Below are positions 17,001-25,209 of a stretch of 64,000 nucleotides of DNA, piece by piece. The notes beneath the pieces are model-generated. The model ran no database searches and was not told where the DNA came from. It saw nothing but the letters and a program-made list of their open reading frames with translations. The position numbers were made by a program, and so were the translations under genes. The stretch spans positions 248,001 to 312,000 of the forward strand of contig NZ_JAHKNI010000003.1 in the NCBI RefSeq assembly GCF_018860155.1, given 5' to 3'. Numbering within the stretch: the stretch's first letter is position 1; every line of letters starts with the position of its first letter. This stretch comes from Nocardia albiluteola (GTDB taxonomy: Bacteria; Actinomycetota; Actinomycetes; Mycobacteriales; Mycobacteriaceae).

Positions 17001-18569
17001 TCAGCGGTCGGTCAGCTCGGCGAGTTCACGCGCGGGCCCGAACCAGCGATTCAGCGCCCGGTGCAGGCCCTCCACATCGGAATCGTCTGTGGCCCACGCG
17101 ATGTACCCGTCGGGGCGGATCAGCAGCGCGGCGGCCGGTGCGTCCGGCACGGTACCGGTGACGATGTCCACGCGGTCGGACCACTCCCGTGCATGCCGGG
17201 CCGCCGATCCGGACAGGTCCAGCAGCACCGGGCGGGCGGACCGGAGGAGCTCCGTGACCCGCCAGGTGCCGTCGGAGGTTTCGACGGTCAGCTCGGGAAC
17301 CAAGTGCCCCGACAGTGGATGCGTGTCACCGGTGTCGTACCGAACATCCGATCCGGCAAGCAGATTCGCGATGTGCTCGACGACCTCCGGCAGCCGCAAC
17401 AGCTCGCCGAACAGCTCGCGCAGGGCGGTCACCTCCGGTCCGGGCGCCACCAGGGCGCTCTGCGAGAGGCTGTGCATCATGACCCGCTCGGCGACCGGAT
17501 ACCGTTCGCTCTCATAGGTATCCAGCAGATCCGCCAGCGCGTCACCCCGGACGACGGCGGCCAGCTTCCAGCCGAGGTTGATCGCGTCCTGCAGGCCGAG
17601 ATTCAGCCCCGGGCCGCCCATCGCGGAGTGCACGTGCGCGGCGTCGCCGAGCAGCAGGATCCCGCCGCGGCGGTAGTGCTCGGCCAGCAGGGTGCGCTGA
17701 CCGACCGTGCGGCGCAGCGCATGTGGGCCGGGCCCCGCAGGCGGCTCCATCGGTACCGGGACGCCCAGCACGCGTTCGACGGCGGCGTGGATCTCCTCGA
17801 AGGTCACCGGGGCATCCTCCGGCACGGGATCGCAGTCGTACTCCATCACGCCGATGAGCGGTCGGCCGGGCTGGAGTTCGGCGAAGATGAACATGCCGCG
17901 CTCGATGCGGTTGTGGCCGAAGTTGAATTCGCCCGCACCCGGAATGGCGATGCCGCCGGTCGCGGTCCGCAGCTCGTCCGGTATCCGCGCGTGGCCGAAC
18001 CGGGTGATCCGGTTGTCGGCGGAGGTGCCCAGGAATTCGATTCCGGTTCGCTTGCGCACCAGGCTCTTTCCGCCGTCTGCGCCGACCAGATACCGGGTTT
18101 CGAGCTCATACGGGCCGTCCGGTCCGGCGATCGTGACGGTGACGCCGTCGCCGTCCACGCGCAGGTCGCTGAGCGGCTGGCCCCAGCGGACCCGTATTCC
18201 GAGGTCTTCGGCGCGCCGGGCCAGCAGCTGGATCAGGCGCGGCTGCGGAATGCCCATGCCGTAGACCGGATTGTGCTGCAGCGCGGACAATTCCAGGCCC
18301 ATGCCGCTGAAGATGTACCGGGGGAGCGGTTCCGGGATCTCGGTGGTTTCGCTGCCCATGATGTCGTAGTCCGGCGTCTGGTAGAGCCCCCGCATGTCCA
18401 TGAGCCGGACCACCTGTCCGACAAGGCCGTTGGTCTTCGGCTCCGGGCTCGGGCCAGGGAGTGGATCCAGCACGACGGCCTGGACCCCGGCCAGCGCGAG
18501 CTCACAGGCGAGCATGAGACCGTTCGGTCCCGCGCCGGAAATGACTACATCGGTACGTGTTTCGGACAT
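17001..18569 (-). CDS. FAD-dependent aromatic-hydroxylase-type monooxygenase
   Basis: 522 residues of the class A flavoprotein monooxygenases (PHBH fold), with closest layout to polyketide hydroxylases and rifampicin monooxygenase. Seen: G-A-G-P-N-G-L-M-L-A-C-E-L-A near residue 12 (FAD Rossmann), V-G-A-D-G-G-K-S-L-V-R near residue 165 (DG motif), G-D-A-A-H-V-H-S-A-M-G-G-P-G-L-N-L-G near residue 310 (GD motif), and a C-terminal thioredoxin-like domain from about residue 395. It uses NAD(P)H and O2 to hydroxylate an aromatic. The TetR gene lies 182 bp upstream on the same strand and is the likely regulator. Substrate unknown; a xenobiotic or antibiotic role is speculation. Confidence 0.87.
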   Translation of the reverse strand: MSETRTDVVISGAGPNGLMLACELALAGVQAVVLDPLPGPSPEPKTNGLVGQVVRLMDMRGLYQTPDYDIMGSETTEIPEPLPRYIFSGMGLELSALQHNPVYGMGIPQPRLIQLLARRAEDLGIRVRWGQPLSDLRVDGDGVTVTIAGPDGPYELETRYLVGADGGKSLVRKRTGIEFLGTSADNRITRFGHARIPDELRTATGGIAIPGAGEFNFGHNRIERGMFIFAELQPGRPLIGVMEYDCDPVPEDAPVTFEEIHAAVERVLGVPVPMEPPAGPGPHALRRTVGQRTLLAEHYRRGGILLLGDAAHVHSAMGGPGLNLGLQDAINLGWKLAAVVRGDALADLLDTYESERYPVAERVMMHSLSQSALVAPGPEVTALRELFGELLRLPEVVEHIANLLAGSDVRYDTGDTHPLSGHLVPELTVETSDGTWRVTELLRSARPVLLDLSGSAARHAREWSDRVDIVTGTVPDAPAAALLIRPDGYIAWATDDSDVEGLHRALNRWFGPARELAELTDR

Positions 18570-18751
18570 GACTGATCAACCCCTGTCATAAGTGGTGTTT
18601 CGACTGATATTTCGGTGGAATTGCGTGGCGCCGCACGACGTTGCGCGAATCGGCGGCACGACGGTGGGCCGCCGAATGCTCGGTCACCGGAACCCCGACG
18701 CGTGGAATACGTTCCCGCGCTGGAATTCTGGTGTCGGTGAGTACTGCGGTT

Positions 18752-19375
18752 TTACGCGGTGGGTGGGACGCTCGGGTCGGGTAGCCCCCGGGCGAGTTCG
18801 GTCAGGGCCCGGCGCAGGATCGTGGTGATCAGCTCGGGCGGATCGGAATGAACGTAGACGTCGATCGCGGTGACGTAGGCGGCATTTATCGTCGCGGCGA
18901 CGAGCTTCGGATACAGGTCGGCCGGTGTCGTGCTGGTGCGATCGGCCACCGCCGCCAGCAGTTCCTCGCCCGCCGGGGATCCGACGACGGAGTAGACCTC
19001 CGGTACGGCCAAGAGCTTGCGGGTTTCGGCGAGGATGGCGGGAGTGGGCGTGCCATAGCCGGCACCGTCGGACGTCAGCGGCTCGAGCAGCGCCTCGGTC
19101 AGGGCTGTCCAGAGCGGTTCGCCCGCAGGGCGCGTGCGAAGGAGTTCGGCGCTGTGCCGGACCCGCTCGATCTGCCGGTAGGTCAGGGCGTCGTATTTGC
19201 TCGAGAAGTAATTGTTGAAGGTGCGGACCGACACTCCCGCTCGCGCCGCGATGTCCTCCCGCACCACGTTCTCGAGTCCGCGCTCGACCATCAGATCGAG
19301 CGCGGCATCGCTCAGCGCCTTGCGGGTATCGAGCTTTTTGCGCTCCCGCAGTCCGAGGGGCTGGTTGTCGGCCAT
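18752..19375 (-). CDS. TetR family transcriptional regulator
   Basis: 207 residues. The helix-turn-helix lies at about residues 15-60 (R-K-A-L-S-D-A-A-L-D-L-M-V-E-R-G, then V-R-E-D-I-A-A-R-A-G-V-S-V-R-T-F-N-N-Y-F-S-S-K), followed by a variable helical ligand-binding domain. No Shine-Dalgarno is clear at the ATG. Two matching palindromes (TGCC-N5-GGCA) lie just upstream and suggest self-repression. The monooxygenase gene is downstream on the same strand but with a 182-bp gap that lacks this palindrome, so control of it would be by read-through or an unrecognised site. Confidence 0.88.
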   Translation of the reverse strand: MADNQPLGLRERKKLDTRKALSDAALDLMVERGLENVVREDIAARAGVSVRTFNNYFSSKYDALTYRQIERVRHSAELLRTRPAGEPLWTALTEALLEPLTSDGAGYGTPTPAILAETRKLLAVPEVYSVVGSPAGEELLAAVADRTSTTPADLYPKLVAATINAAYVTAIDVYVHSDPPELITTILRRALTELARGLPDPSVPPTA

Positions 19376-19397
19376 GTCTCGATTGTGCGCCTAAAGG

Positions 19398-19446
19398 TGC
19401 CCATCGGGCAAGAGTTCCTAGCGAGAAAATTTGCCCAGTAGGCAAA
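19398..19446. promoter_or_regulatory. Paired operators for the TetR regulator
   Basis: TGCCCATCGGGCA at 19398-19410 and TTTGCCCAGTAGGCAAA at 19430-19446 share the palindrome TGCC-N5-GGCA. Their centres are 34 bp apart, about three helical turns, directly upstream of the tetR start. Symmetry, repetition and position support autoregulation. Confidence 0.6.
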
Positions 19447-19469
19447 AAGTCTGGATCGGGGTGCGAAAC

Positions 19470-19598
19470 CGGACGTCTCGAGCCGCCGCGCGATGCGTGT
19501 GGCGGACAGTGTCATCGCGTCGGTCGGGCGAGGCGGGTCCAGGCCGGTGAGCTCGTGCACGCGCGCCAGCCGATAGGTGACGGTATTGCGAACCGTTC
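19470..19598 (-). pseudogene. C-terminal remnant of a PucR/CdaR-type regulator
   Basis: On the minus strand the sequence encodes T-V-R-N-T-V-T-Y-R-L-A-R-V-H-E-L-T-G-L-D followed by a Thr-Asp-Ala-Met-Thr-Leu-Ser stretch. This is the signature of the C-terminal helix-turn-helix of PucR family regulators, which includes an R-N-T-x-x-Y-R-L core. No other part of such a gene is present: upstream sequence belongs to a broken acyl-CoA ligase in a different frame, and no stop occurs at the usual place. It is therefore a fragment left by a deletion. Confidence 0.65.
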
Positions 19599-20420
19599 GG
19601 CCTCGAGGCGCTGCTCCAGCGCCGCCTCGACCTTGACCCAGATGCGCGGCACGCCGAGGAAGATCGTCGGGTGGACCTCGGTCAGCGCCTCGAATACGCG
19701 GCCCAGCTCGGGTTCGGTGGTGATCTGAGCGCCCTCGGTCAGGCTCGGATAGTGCGCGAACCAGCGGTTGGCAGCGTGCGCGTCCGGCAGATAGGACACC
19801 ATCCGGTCCCGCGGGCCGCCGCCGCCGAATTCCTCGACGATGCGGGCGCTTTCGAGAAAATTGGTGTGGGTGAGCTCGACGCCCTTGGGCGGTCCGGTGG
19901 TGCCCTAGGTGTAGACGATCGTCAGCAGATCCTCCGGATCGACCGCGCGCCAGGACGATTCGAAATCGAAGCCGGGTGCGGGCATGGCCTCGACCGCGGC
20001 CAGCGGCACGGTGCCCGATATGGCTTCGTCTACGCAGATCACATGCCGGACTTCGTGTCCTCGCGCGACGGCCCGCTCGACTGCCGCGAGAACCTGTGAT
20101 GCGAAATGGTTTTCGCAGATCACCGTCGCGTTGCCCGCATTGCCGAACTGGTAGGCGAGCAGCTCGACCGGATTGGTGTTGTACACCGAATACGGGGTTG
20201 CGCCGGTGTGCAGGACGGCGGTGCCGCACAGGTGGAATTCGGGCCGATTGGTGAGCATCAGCGCCACGGTGTCGCCGCGGCCGACGCCGAGGGCGGCAAG
20301 GCCCGTGGCGCTGATGCTCACCAATCGGGATCCATACTCGTGCCAGGTGATTCGCACGGTATCGCCCCGCGTGCACAGGGCCGCCGCGTCCGGGTGGCCG
20401 GCGACGGTGCGCTGGAACAC
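19595..20420 (-). pseudogene. Broken AMP-dependent long-chain acyl-CoA ligase
   Basis: The minus strand reads as an acyl-CoA synthetase N-terminal half: F-Q-R-T-V-A-G-H-P-D-A-A-A-L at the start, G-D-T-V-A-L-M-L-T-N-R-P-E-F, then D-L-L-T-I-V-Y-T. At 19905-19907 a TAG replaces the Ser codon of the AMP-binding motif (T-S-G-T-T-G-P-P-K-G). The same frame continues after the stop with G-T-T-G-P-P-K-G-V-E-L-T-H-T-N-F, S-Y-L-P-D-A-H and F-L-G-V-P-R-I-W. Homology then ends at about 19595 in the PucR remnant, so the C-terminal half is missing. A nonsense mutation plus a deletion make it inactive. N-terminal start uncertain. Confidence 0.8.
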
Positions 20421-20470
20421 CTCGCACAGCGTGCGCGCGGACGGGGGCGGCCATCGATGGTGAACTCACG

Positions 20471-20888
20471 ACCTACCTTCGGCTCGGCGGGCCGGTGCCG
20501 AAAGTGGCGGCCCCGGTGTAGAACTCCAGCGGACCGCACCTCGGCGGGGGGAGGCCACCGGCAATCGAGCAGGGCCTCGGCGGCGAATTTGTGCACTCTG
20601 CACGACAGGGCTACCGAAGGAATTCGTGCGGTAGCGGTTCCGCGCGGAACGTGACGGCCACTACATCGAGTCGTAGTTCGGCAATGGTTGAGCTATCGTG
20701 GTGGGCGGGCGCGGTTCGACCGGCGCCCAGCGTCGTAGATTTGCCTACTCCAGCGTCCAGCTGCGTGGCACCGGCACTCCTTGCGGCGATCGATATGGCC
20801 CATCGGCCATCTCGCCACTGCGTGCCCCCGCTCGGTGCGATTCTGCCGCGCGACGCGGGCACCCCTGCCCGAAAGACATCCGAACTCC
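20471..20888. other. 418-bp region with no convincing gene
   Basis: The stretch between the broken ligase and the DEAD-box helicase start has several short open frames but none resembles a protein, and base composition is less biased than in the flanking genes. It should contain the helicase promoter; no clear -10/-35 pair or ribosome-binding site was identified. It may include further decayed sequence linked to the pseudogenes. Confidence 0.5.
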
Positions 20889-22664
20889 GTGAACACCACC
20901 TCCTTCGCCGCCCTCGGCGTGCCCGCCACGCTGGTCGCGGCCCTCGACCGGGCCGGTATCACCGCGCCGTTCCCGATCCAGGCCGACACCCTGCCCGACA
21001 CCCTCGCGGGCCGAGATGTGCTCGGCCGCGGTAAGACCGGTAGCGGTAAGACCCTGGCCTTCTCCATTCCGACGGTCGCCCGGCTGGCCGGCGCGCGCCG
21101 TCGTCCCCAGCACCCCACCGGGCTGATCCTGGCCCCCACCCGCGAGCTGGCCACCCAGATCGCCGCCGCCCTCGAGCCCCTGGCCGCAGCGCACTCGATG
21201 GTGGTGACCACCGTCTTCGGCGGTGTGTCGCAGCACCGGCAGGTGAAGGCGCTCGCGGCGGGCGTCGACATCGTCGTGGCCTGCCCGGGGCGCCTCGAGG
21301 ACCTGATGCGGCAGGGGCTGATCGCCCTGGACGCGGTCGAGATCACCGTCATCGACGAGGCCGACCACATGGCCGACCTCGGCTTCCTACCCGCGGTCAC
21401 CCGGATCCTGGCCGCGACCCCCGCCGACGGGCAGCGGTTGCTGTTCTCGGCGACCCTGGACAACGGGGTGGACAAGCTGGTCAAGCGGTTCCTGCCGGGC
21501 GCGGTGCTGCACTCGGTGGACGAGGCGAACTCGCCGGTCGCCGCGATGACCCACCACGTCTTCGAGGTCCAGAGCCCGGCCGTGAAGAAGGACGTCGTGC
21601 GCACCCTGGCCTCGGGCACCGGCCGGCGCATTCTGTTCATGCGCACCAAGCATCAGGCCCGCAAGCTCGCGAAAACCCTGACGGCCGAGGGGATTCCGTC
21701 CGTCGACCTGCACGGCAACCTGGCTCAGGGTGCGCGCGATCGCAATTTGGCCGCCTTCTCCGACGGCACCGTGCGGGTGCTGGTGGCCACCGATGTCGCC
21801 GCCCGGGGTGTGCACGTCGACGACGTCGAACTCGTGGTGCATGTCGACCCGCCCGCCGAGCACAAGGCGTACCTGCACCGATCCGGTCGCACCGCCCGCG
21901 CCGGCAGCACCGGCGACGTCGTCACCCTGGTCCTGCCCGAGCAGCGCAAGGACATGGCCGCGCTGATGCGCAAGGCCGCGATCACGGTGCGGCCGCAGCC
22001 GGTTACCGCGCAGTCGCGGTCCGTCGCCGATCTCACCGGCGAGATCGCCCCGCTGGTCGCTGCCGCGCCGCCCGCCCCGAAGCAGCAGCCCAAGAAGGTC
22101 GCGGCGAAGCAGGGCGCGCCGCGTACGAAGGCGACGTCCGGGGGTGGACGCACCGACTCGGCCACCCGCCCGGCCGGTGGCGCGCCCGCGCGAGGTGCCC
22201 GCCGCGGCGCCGAGGGGACCGATTCCGCCCGGAACCGCGGCGCCGCCGCGGGACCGCGCCGGTCCGCGAAATCGGATGAGCCGCTGCGGAACAGCCGGCA
22301 GGCGGCCGCGAGCGAATCGGGTGGCGCCGGCAACGGACGCCGCCGCCGCGGTGCGGACGCCCCGGCGAACACCGTGCGTGACAATGTCTCTCGCGGAAGG
22401 TCGGCGGACAGCCGTAGCGACGGGCGCCGTGATTCCGAAGGGGCTCGGGCCGGTGCGCGGACAGCGCGCGGCGGATCGGCCGACGGCGGTGCACAGCAAG
22501 CGCATGCGGACGGACGCCGGGTCAATCATGCCGGCGGTAGTACGGCGCCCGCGAACACCGGGGCACGCAAGCGTACGGGCGCGCGCGGTGGTGCGGCCCC
22601 GGCGGGCAGCACCGGCGGACTGGCCGGATTCTCCCGTAGCGGTGGTGGCCGCCGCCGGGGATGA
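20889..22664 (+). CDS. DEAD-box RNA helicase with long disordered C-terminal tail
   Basis: 591 residues from the GTG at 20889 (V-N-T-T-S-F-A-A-L-G). The helicase core covers about residues 1-380: Q motif with F-P-I-Q-A-D-T-L, Walker A G-K-T-G-S-G-K-T, P-T-R-E-L-A-T-Q, V-I-D-E-A-D-H-M (the DEAD box), L-F-S-A-T-L, and H-R-S-G-R-T-A-R-A-G. The remaining 200 residues are rich in Arg, Gly, Ala and Ser with R-G-A-R-R-G-like repeats, a tail typical of actinobacterial DEAD proteins that bind RNA nonspecifically. It probably unwinds rRNA or mRNA, for example in the cold. No strong ribosome-binding site. A hairpin terminator follows 14 bp after the stop. Confidence 0.88.
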   Translation: MNTTSFAALGVPATLVAALDRAGITAPFPIQADTLPDTLAGRDVLGRGKTGSGKTLAFSIPTVARLAGARRRPQHPTGLILAPTRELATQIAAALEPLAAAHSMVVTTVFGGVSQHRQVKALAAGVDIVVACPGRLEDLMRQGLIALDAVEITVIDEADHMADLGFLPAVTRILAATPADGQRLLFSATLDNGVDKLVKRFLPGAVLHSVDEANSPVAAMTHHVFEVQSPAVKKDVVRTLASGTGRRILFMRTKHQARKLAKTLTAEGIPSVDLHGNLAQGARDRNLAAFSDGTVRVLVATDVAARGVHVDDVELVVHVDPPAEHKAYLHRSGRTARAGSTGDVVTLVLPEQRKDMAALMRKAAITVRPQPVTAQSRSVADLTGEIAPLVAAAPPAPKQQPKKVAAKQGAPRTKATSGGGRTDSATRPAGGAPARGARRGAEGTDSARNRGAAAGPRRSAKSDEPLRNSRQAAASESGGAGNGRRRRGADAPANTVRDNVSRGRSADSRSDGRRDSEGARAGARTARGGSADGGAQQAHADGRRVNHAGGSTAPANTGARKRTGARGGAAPAGSTGGLAGFSRSGGGRRRG

Positions 22665-22677
22665 CGCGTAGGCGGTA

Positions 22678-22703
22678 GCAGCCCCCCTGACCAGGGGGGC
22701 TGC
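22678..22703 (+). terminator. Hairpin terminator after the DEAD-box helicase
   Basis: Perfect 11-bp stem (GCAGCCCCCCT with its complement) and 4-nt loop, 14 bp after the stop codon, without a U-tract. Confidence 0.8.
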
Positions 22704-22736
22704 GGCTGCCGAGGCGGGTGTCCGGCGGCGGCCCGA

Positions 22737-22742
22737 TAGGCT
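22737..22742 (+). promoter_or_regulatory. Putative -10 element (TAGGCT) of the ArsC-like gene
   Basis: TAGGCT ends 8 nt before the ATG at 22751 and no Shine-Dalgarno is present, compatible with a leaderless or nearly leaderless transcript. Confidence 0.35.
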
Positions 22743-22750
22743 GCGTACTC

Positions 22751-23116
22751 ATGACATCGGAGCACATGGAGATCTGGCACAACCCGCGGTGCTCGAAGAG
22801 TCGCGCCGCGAAACAGGCCCTGGACGACGCGGGAGTCTCCTACACCGAGCGCCGCTACCTCGAGGAGCCGCCGACGGCGCAGGAGCTTCGCGATATCCTG
22901 GACCGGCTCGGCCTGGAGCCGTGGGACATCACTCGCACCGGGGAGGACGAGGCCGAAGAGCTCGGCATCGCGGGCTGGTCGCGCACCGCGGCCGATCGCG
23001 AGCACTGGATCGAGACCCTGGCCCACCATCCGAAGCTGATCCAGCGCCCGATCGTCGCGGGCGACAAGGGCGCGGTCGTCGCCCGCGACGAGCAGTCGCT
23101 GAAATCGGTGCTCTGA
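22751..23116 (+). CDS. ArsC family (Spx/ArsC-like) reductase
   Basis: 121 residues with the thioredoxin-like ArsC fold. Seen: I-W-H-N-P-R-C-S-K-S-R at residues 7-17, holding the catalytic Cys of the arsenate-reductase family; R-R-Y-L-E-E-P-P-T; and Q-R-P-I-V at about residue 96, the conserved Arg-Pro that binds oxyanion. It lies alone with no arsenite pump or ArsR regulator nearby, so a role in arsenate reduction is a family-level guess; a thiol-redox or YffB-like function is equally possible. An alternative ATG at 22766 would remove five residues. Confidence 0.82.
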   Translation: MTSEHMEIWHNPRCSKSRAAKQALDDAGVSYTERRYLEEPPTAQELRDILDRLGLEPWDITRTGEDEAEELGIAGWSRTAADREHWIETLAHHPKLIQRPIVAGDKGAVVARDEQSLKSVL

Positions 23117-23247
23117 TCGGACCGATCGCCGCGGGACGCCCTGCGGCACACCCCGATTCGTGAATCGGCGTGGTGCCGCTTGCCGATTCGGCTCAGCGCG
23201 CTGAGGTGACGCCGCGTCCGTCGCGCGGATGCGGCGCCGTCGTGGCC

Positions 23248-24210
23248 TCAGTACGATTCCACCGACGCCAGCGGATACGGCGGGTTGCCGACTCCGACGA
23301 TCCGGAGGTTGCCCCAGGTATCGCGCTCCTGCAGCGTCGCGGCGGCCGGCGCGCGGCCCGGCAGGGTCAACTGGACCAAGCCGCGGCCCGGATCGGGCAG
23401 GGCGGCCGGGTCGGGGCCGCTGACCCGGCCGTACCAGTGATAGCGGCCGTCGATCGGGTCCGGATGGCCGTTCAGGGTGACCGTGACCGCCACCTCGGCG
23501 CCCGGCGCGTCGAGGGTGGCCGGTCCCGAATACTCGTGTGCGGGTTCGCGATCCGCCGCGACGGTGAGATCGAAATGCCTCCGGTGCGGCCGGCGCAGGG
23601 CGCGGTGCACGGAGACGATGCGTCGCGCCGCCGAATTCCTCGATGCGGCAAGCGGAGCCGAGTTCATGCGCCGGACGAATTCGTGCTGCGTGGCCGCCCG
23701 CACCTCGATGCGGGTGCTCGCGGTGCGGCGCATCAGTAGCACGCACTGCCGGATATACCGTGCCTGTACAGCGATTCCGGCCCCGCCGCAGTCCAATCCC
23801 GTCAGGAACAGATTCGGCAGGCCGTGCACGACAACACCGAGGAAGCTCGCCGGGCCGTCGCGCCACATATCGTGCAGGACAAGGCCGTCCGGCCCGGTGA
23901 CAGGAATGTCGGCGAGATGTGGACCGACGGCCGCGATGACCAGGCGCGGGCGATAGCACCGGCCGTCGGTCATGTGCACCTGCCAGCGATCGGCCTCCGC
24001 GTCGAAATCCAGTGCGGTGACCCGTGATCGGTGTGTGCCGTCGGTCCGTTCGGCAGTCGCATCCTGCATGTCGAGGACGAGGTACTCGTCGATACCGGCG
24101 CGGTCGAGTTCGGCCGACACCGTGCGCCCGCCGGAACTTGTTCCGAGAATGACGATGTCGGCTCCGACCGTGTCGCGCCGATCCGTGGAGGGATCGAGCC
24201 GATCGCTCAT
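23248..24210 (-). CDS. Shortened flavin-monooxygenase-like protein with C-terminal DUF4873 domain
   Basis: 320 residues. The N-terminal part (about 1-175) resembles Baeyer-Villiger-type flavoproteins: D-I-V-I-L-G-T-S-S-G-G (a degraded FAD-binding G-x-G-x-x-G), then V-I-A-A-V-G-P-H-L-A and L-P-N-L-F-L-T-G-L. The middle of the fold, including the second Rossmann motif for NADPH and the F-x-G-x-x-x-H-x-x-x-W signature, is absent. The C-terminal part (about 225-320) has G-R-Y-H-W-Y-G-R-V, D-T-W-G-N-L-R-I-V-G-V-G-N-P-P-Y, matching DUF4873. Its ATG overlaps the stop of the AurF-like gene (ATGA), so the two are translated together. Whether it still catalyses oxidation is doubtful. Confidence 0.7.
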   Translation of the reverse strand: MSDRLDPSTDRRDTVGADIVILGTSSGGRTVSAELDRAGIDEYLVLDMQDATAERTDGTHRSRVTALDFDAEADRWQVHMTDGRCYRPRLVIAAVGPHLADIPVTGPDGLVLHDMWRDGPASFLGVVVHGLPNLFLTGLDCGGAGIAVQARYIRQCVLLMRRTASTRIEVRAATQHEFVRRMNSAPLAASRNSAARRIVSVHRALRRPHRRHFDLTVAADREPAHEYSGPATLDAPGAEVAVTVTLNGHPDPIDGRYHWYGRVSGPDPAALPDPGRGLVQLTLPGRAPAAATLQERDTWGNLRIVGVGNPPYPLASVESY

Positions 24211-25109
24211 CCGAGCAGTCCCTGTTGCCGCCAGATCCACTTGCCGACCGAGCCGATGAGTCCCTGCTTGTCCAGGAACGCACCGAGGTTGGCCGCGCCG
24301 ATGCCGAGGGCCCGCTTGGAGTGCGGGTTGCGGCGGGCGATGCGGGCGGTCTCGCGGCCGTCGAGACCCGCGCGGGCGTACATGTGCCGGTTGGTCATCA
24401 GATGGACGAACAGCGACGCCGCGACCGCGACACACAGTCGGGTGTAGGCCAATTCGGCCTGCGACATCTGCGGCACCCGCCGGGCGAGTGCGTCACGGGC
24501 GAAGCCGATGTGCCGGGCCTCCTCGGTGACGTGGATCCGCATCACGCGCGAGACCAGCGGCTGCAGTTCGGGATCGTCGAGGGTGCGTCGCTGCAGCGCG
24601 TCGAAGATCTCCTCGCCGACCAGTGCGCCCACCCAGGTCATCGAGCCGCGCAGGAACAGCTGCAGCGACGAGATCAGCAGGCGTGCAGGCTGTGTCGGCC
24701 AGTAGGGACGCGCCTCGATGCGGTCGATCAGCTTGCCGAACATCATCATGTGCCGGCATTCGTCGCCCATCTCGGTGAGTGTGTAGTGCGAATACCTGCT
24801 CGTCGGATCGTCGTTCATCAACTCCCGCAACAACAGCCGGTTGAGCAGGTTCTCGAACCAGATGCCGACCGACAGCACGTTGGCCAGTTCCTGGCGGGAC
24901 AGCTCGCGGCGCTGCGCGGGGGTCATCGATTCCCACAGCTTGGTGCCGAAGAGGGAGACGACCTCGGCCGGCAGGAACAGTTTGTCGGGATCCAGCGGGG
25001 CGTCCCAGTCCAGGTCGACCACCGGGTCGTAGGACTTCTTGACCGAGCCGGTCAGCAGGCGCTGCGCGAAGTTGTCCCTCGAAGGGAGCAATGCGGCGTC
25101 GTTGCCCAT
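24207..25109 (-). CDS. AurF-like diiron oxygenase family protein
   Basis: 300 residues, all-helical, of the p-aminobenzoate N-oxygenase AurF family. Seen: W-F-E-N-L-L-N near residue 88, T-E-M-G-D-E-C-R-H at about residue 116, and V-T-E-E-A-R-H-I-G-F-A-R near 196; these supply the Glu and His iron ligands (E-x-x-x-H type). GGAGAG lies 4-5 nt ahead of the ATG at 25109; a GTG at 25122-25124 is an alternative. AurF oxidises aryl amines to nitro compounds, but many paralogues have unknown substrates. It is coupled to the flavoprotein-DUF4873 gene and divergent from a TetR regulator, forming a three-gene module. Confidence 0.82.
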   Translation of the reverse strand: MGNDAALLPSRDNFAQRLLTGSVKKSYDPVVDLDWDAPLDPDKLFLPAEVVSLFGTKLWESMTPAQRRELSRQELANVLSVGIWFENLLNRLLLRELMNDDPTSRYSHYTLTEMGDECRHMMMFGKLIDRIEARPYWPTQPARLLISSLQLFLRGSMTWVGALVGEEIFDALQRRTLDDPELQPLVSRVMRIHVTEEARHIGFARDALARRVPQMSQAELAYTRLCVAVAASLFVHLMTNRHMYARAGLDGRETARIARRNPHSKRALGIGAANLGAFLDKQGLIGSVGKWIWRQQGLLG

Positions 25110-25197
25110 GGCGCTCTCCAACACTCTCGAAGTTAATGATACACGCGGTAACAGTCAGGTTAGTGAGACAAGTTGTAGCGGTCAATAGGCGGCCGGG

Positions 25198-25203
25198 TAT
25201 CGT
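25198..25203 (+). promoter_or_regulatory. Putative -10 element (TATCGT) of the TetR gene
   Basis: TATCGT ends 6 nt before the ATG at 25210 without a ribosome-binding site, the leaderless layout. A small inverted repeat TAAC-N6-GTTA at 25149-25162 lies in the same divergent gap and could be a regulator site. Confidence 0.45.
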
Positions 25204-25209
25204 TTCGAT

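Noticed and set aside
19376..20888. Mobile element as the cause of the broken ligase/PucR region
   Set aside because: No transposase, terminal inverted repeats or target-site duplication were seen. A plain deletion explains the junction.
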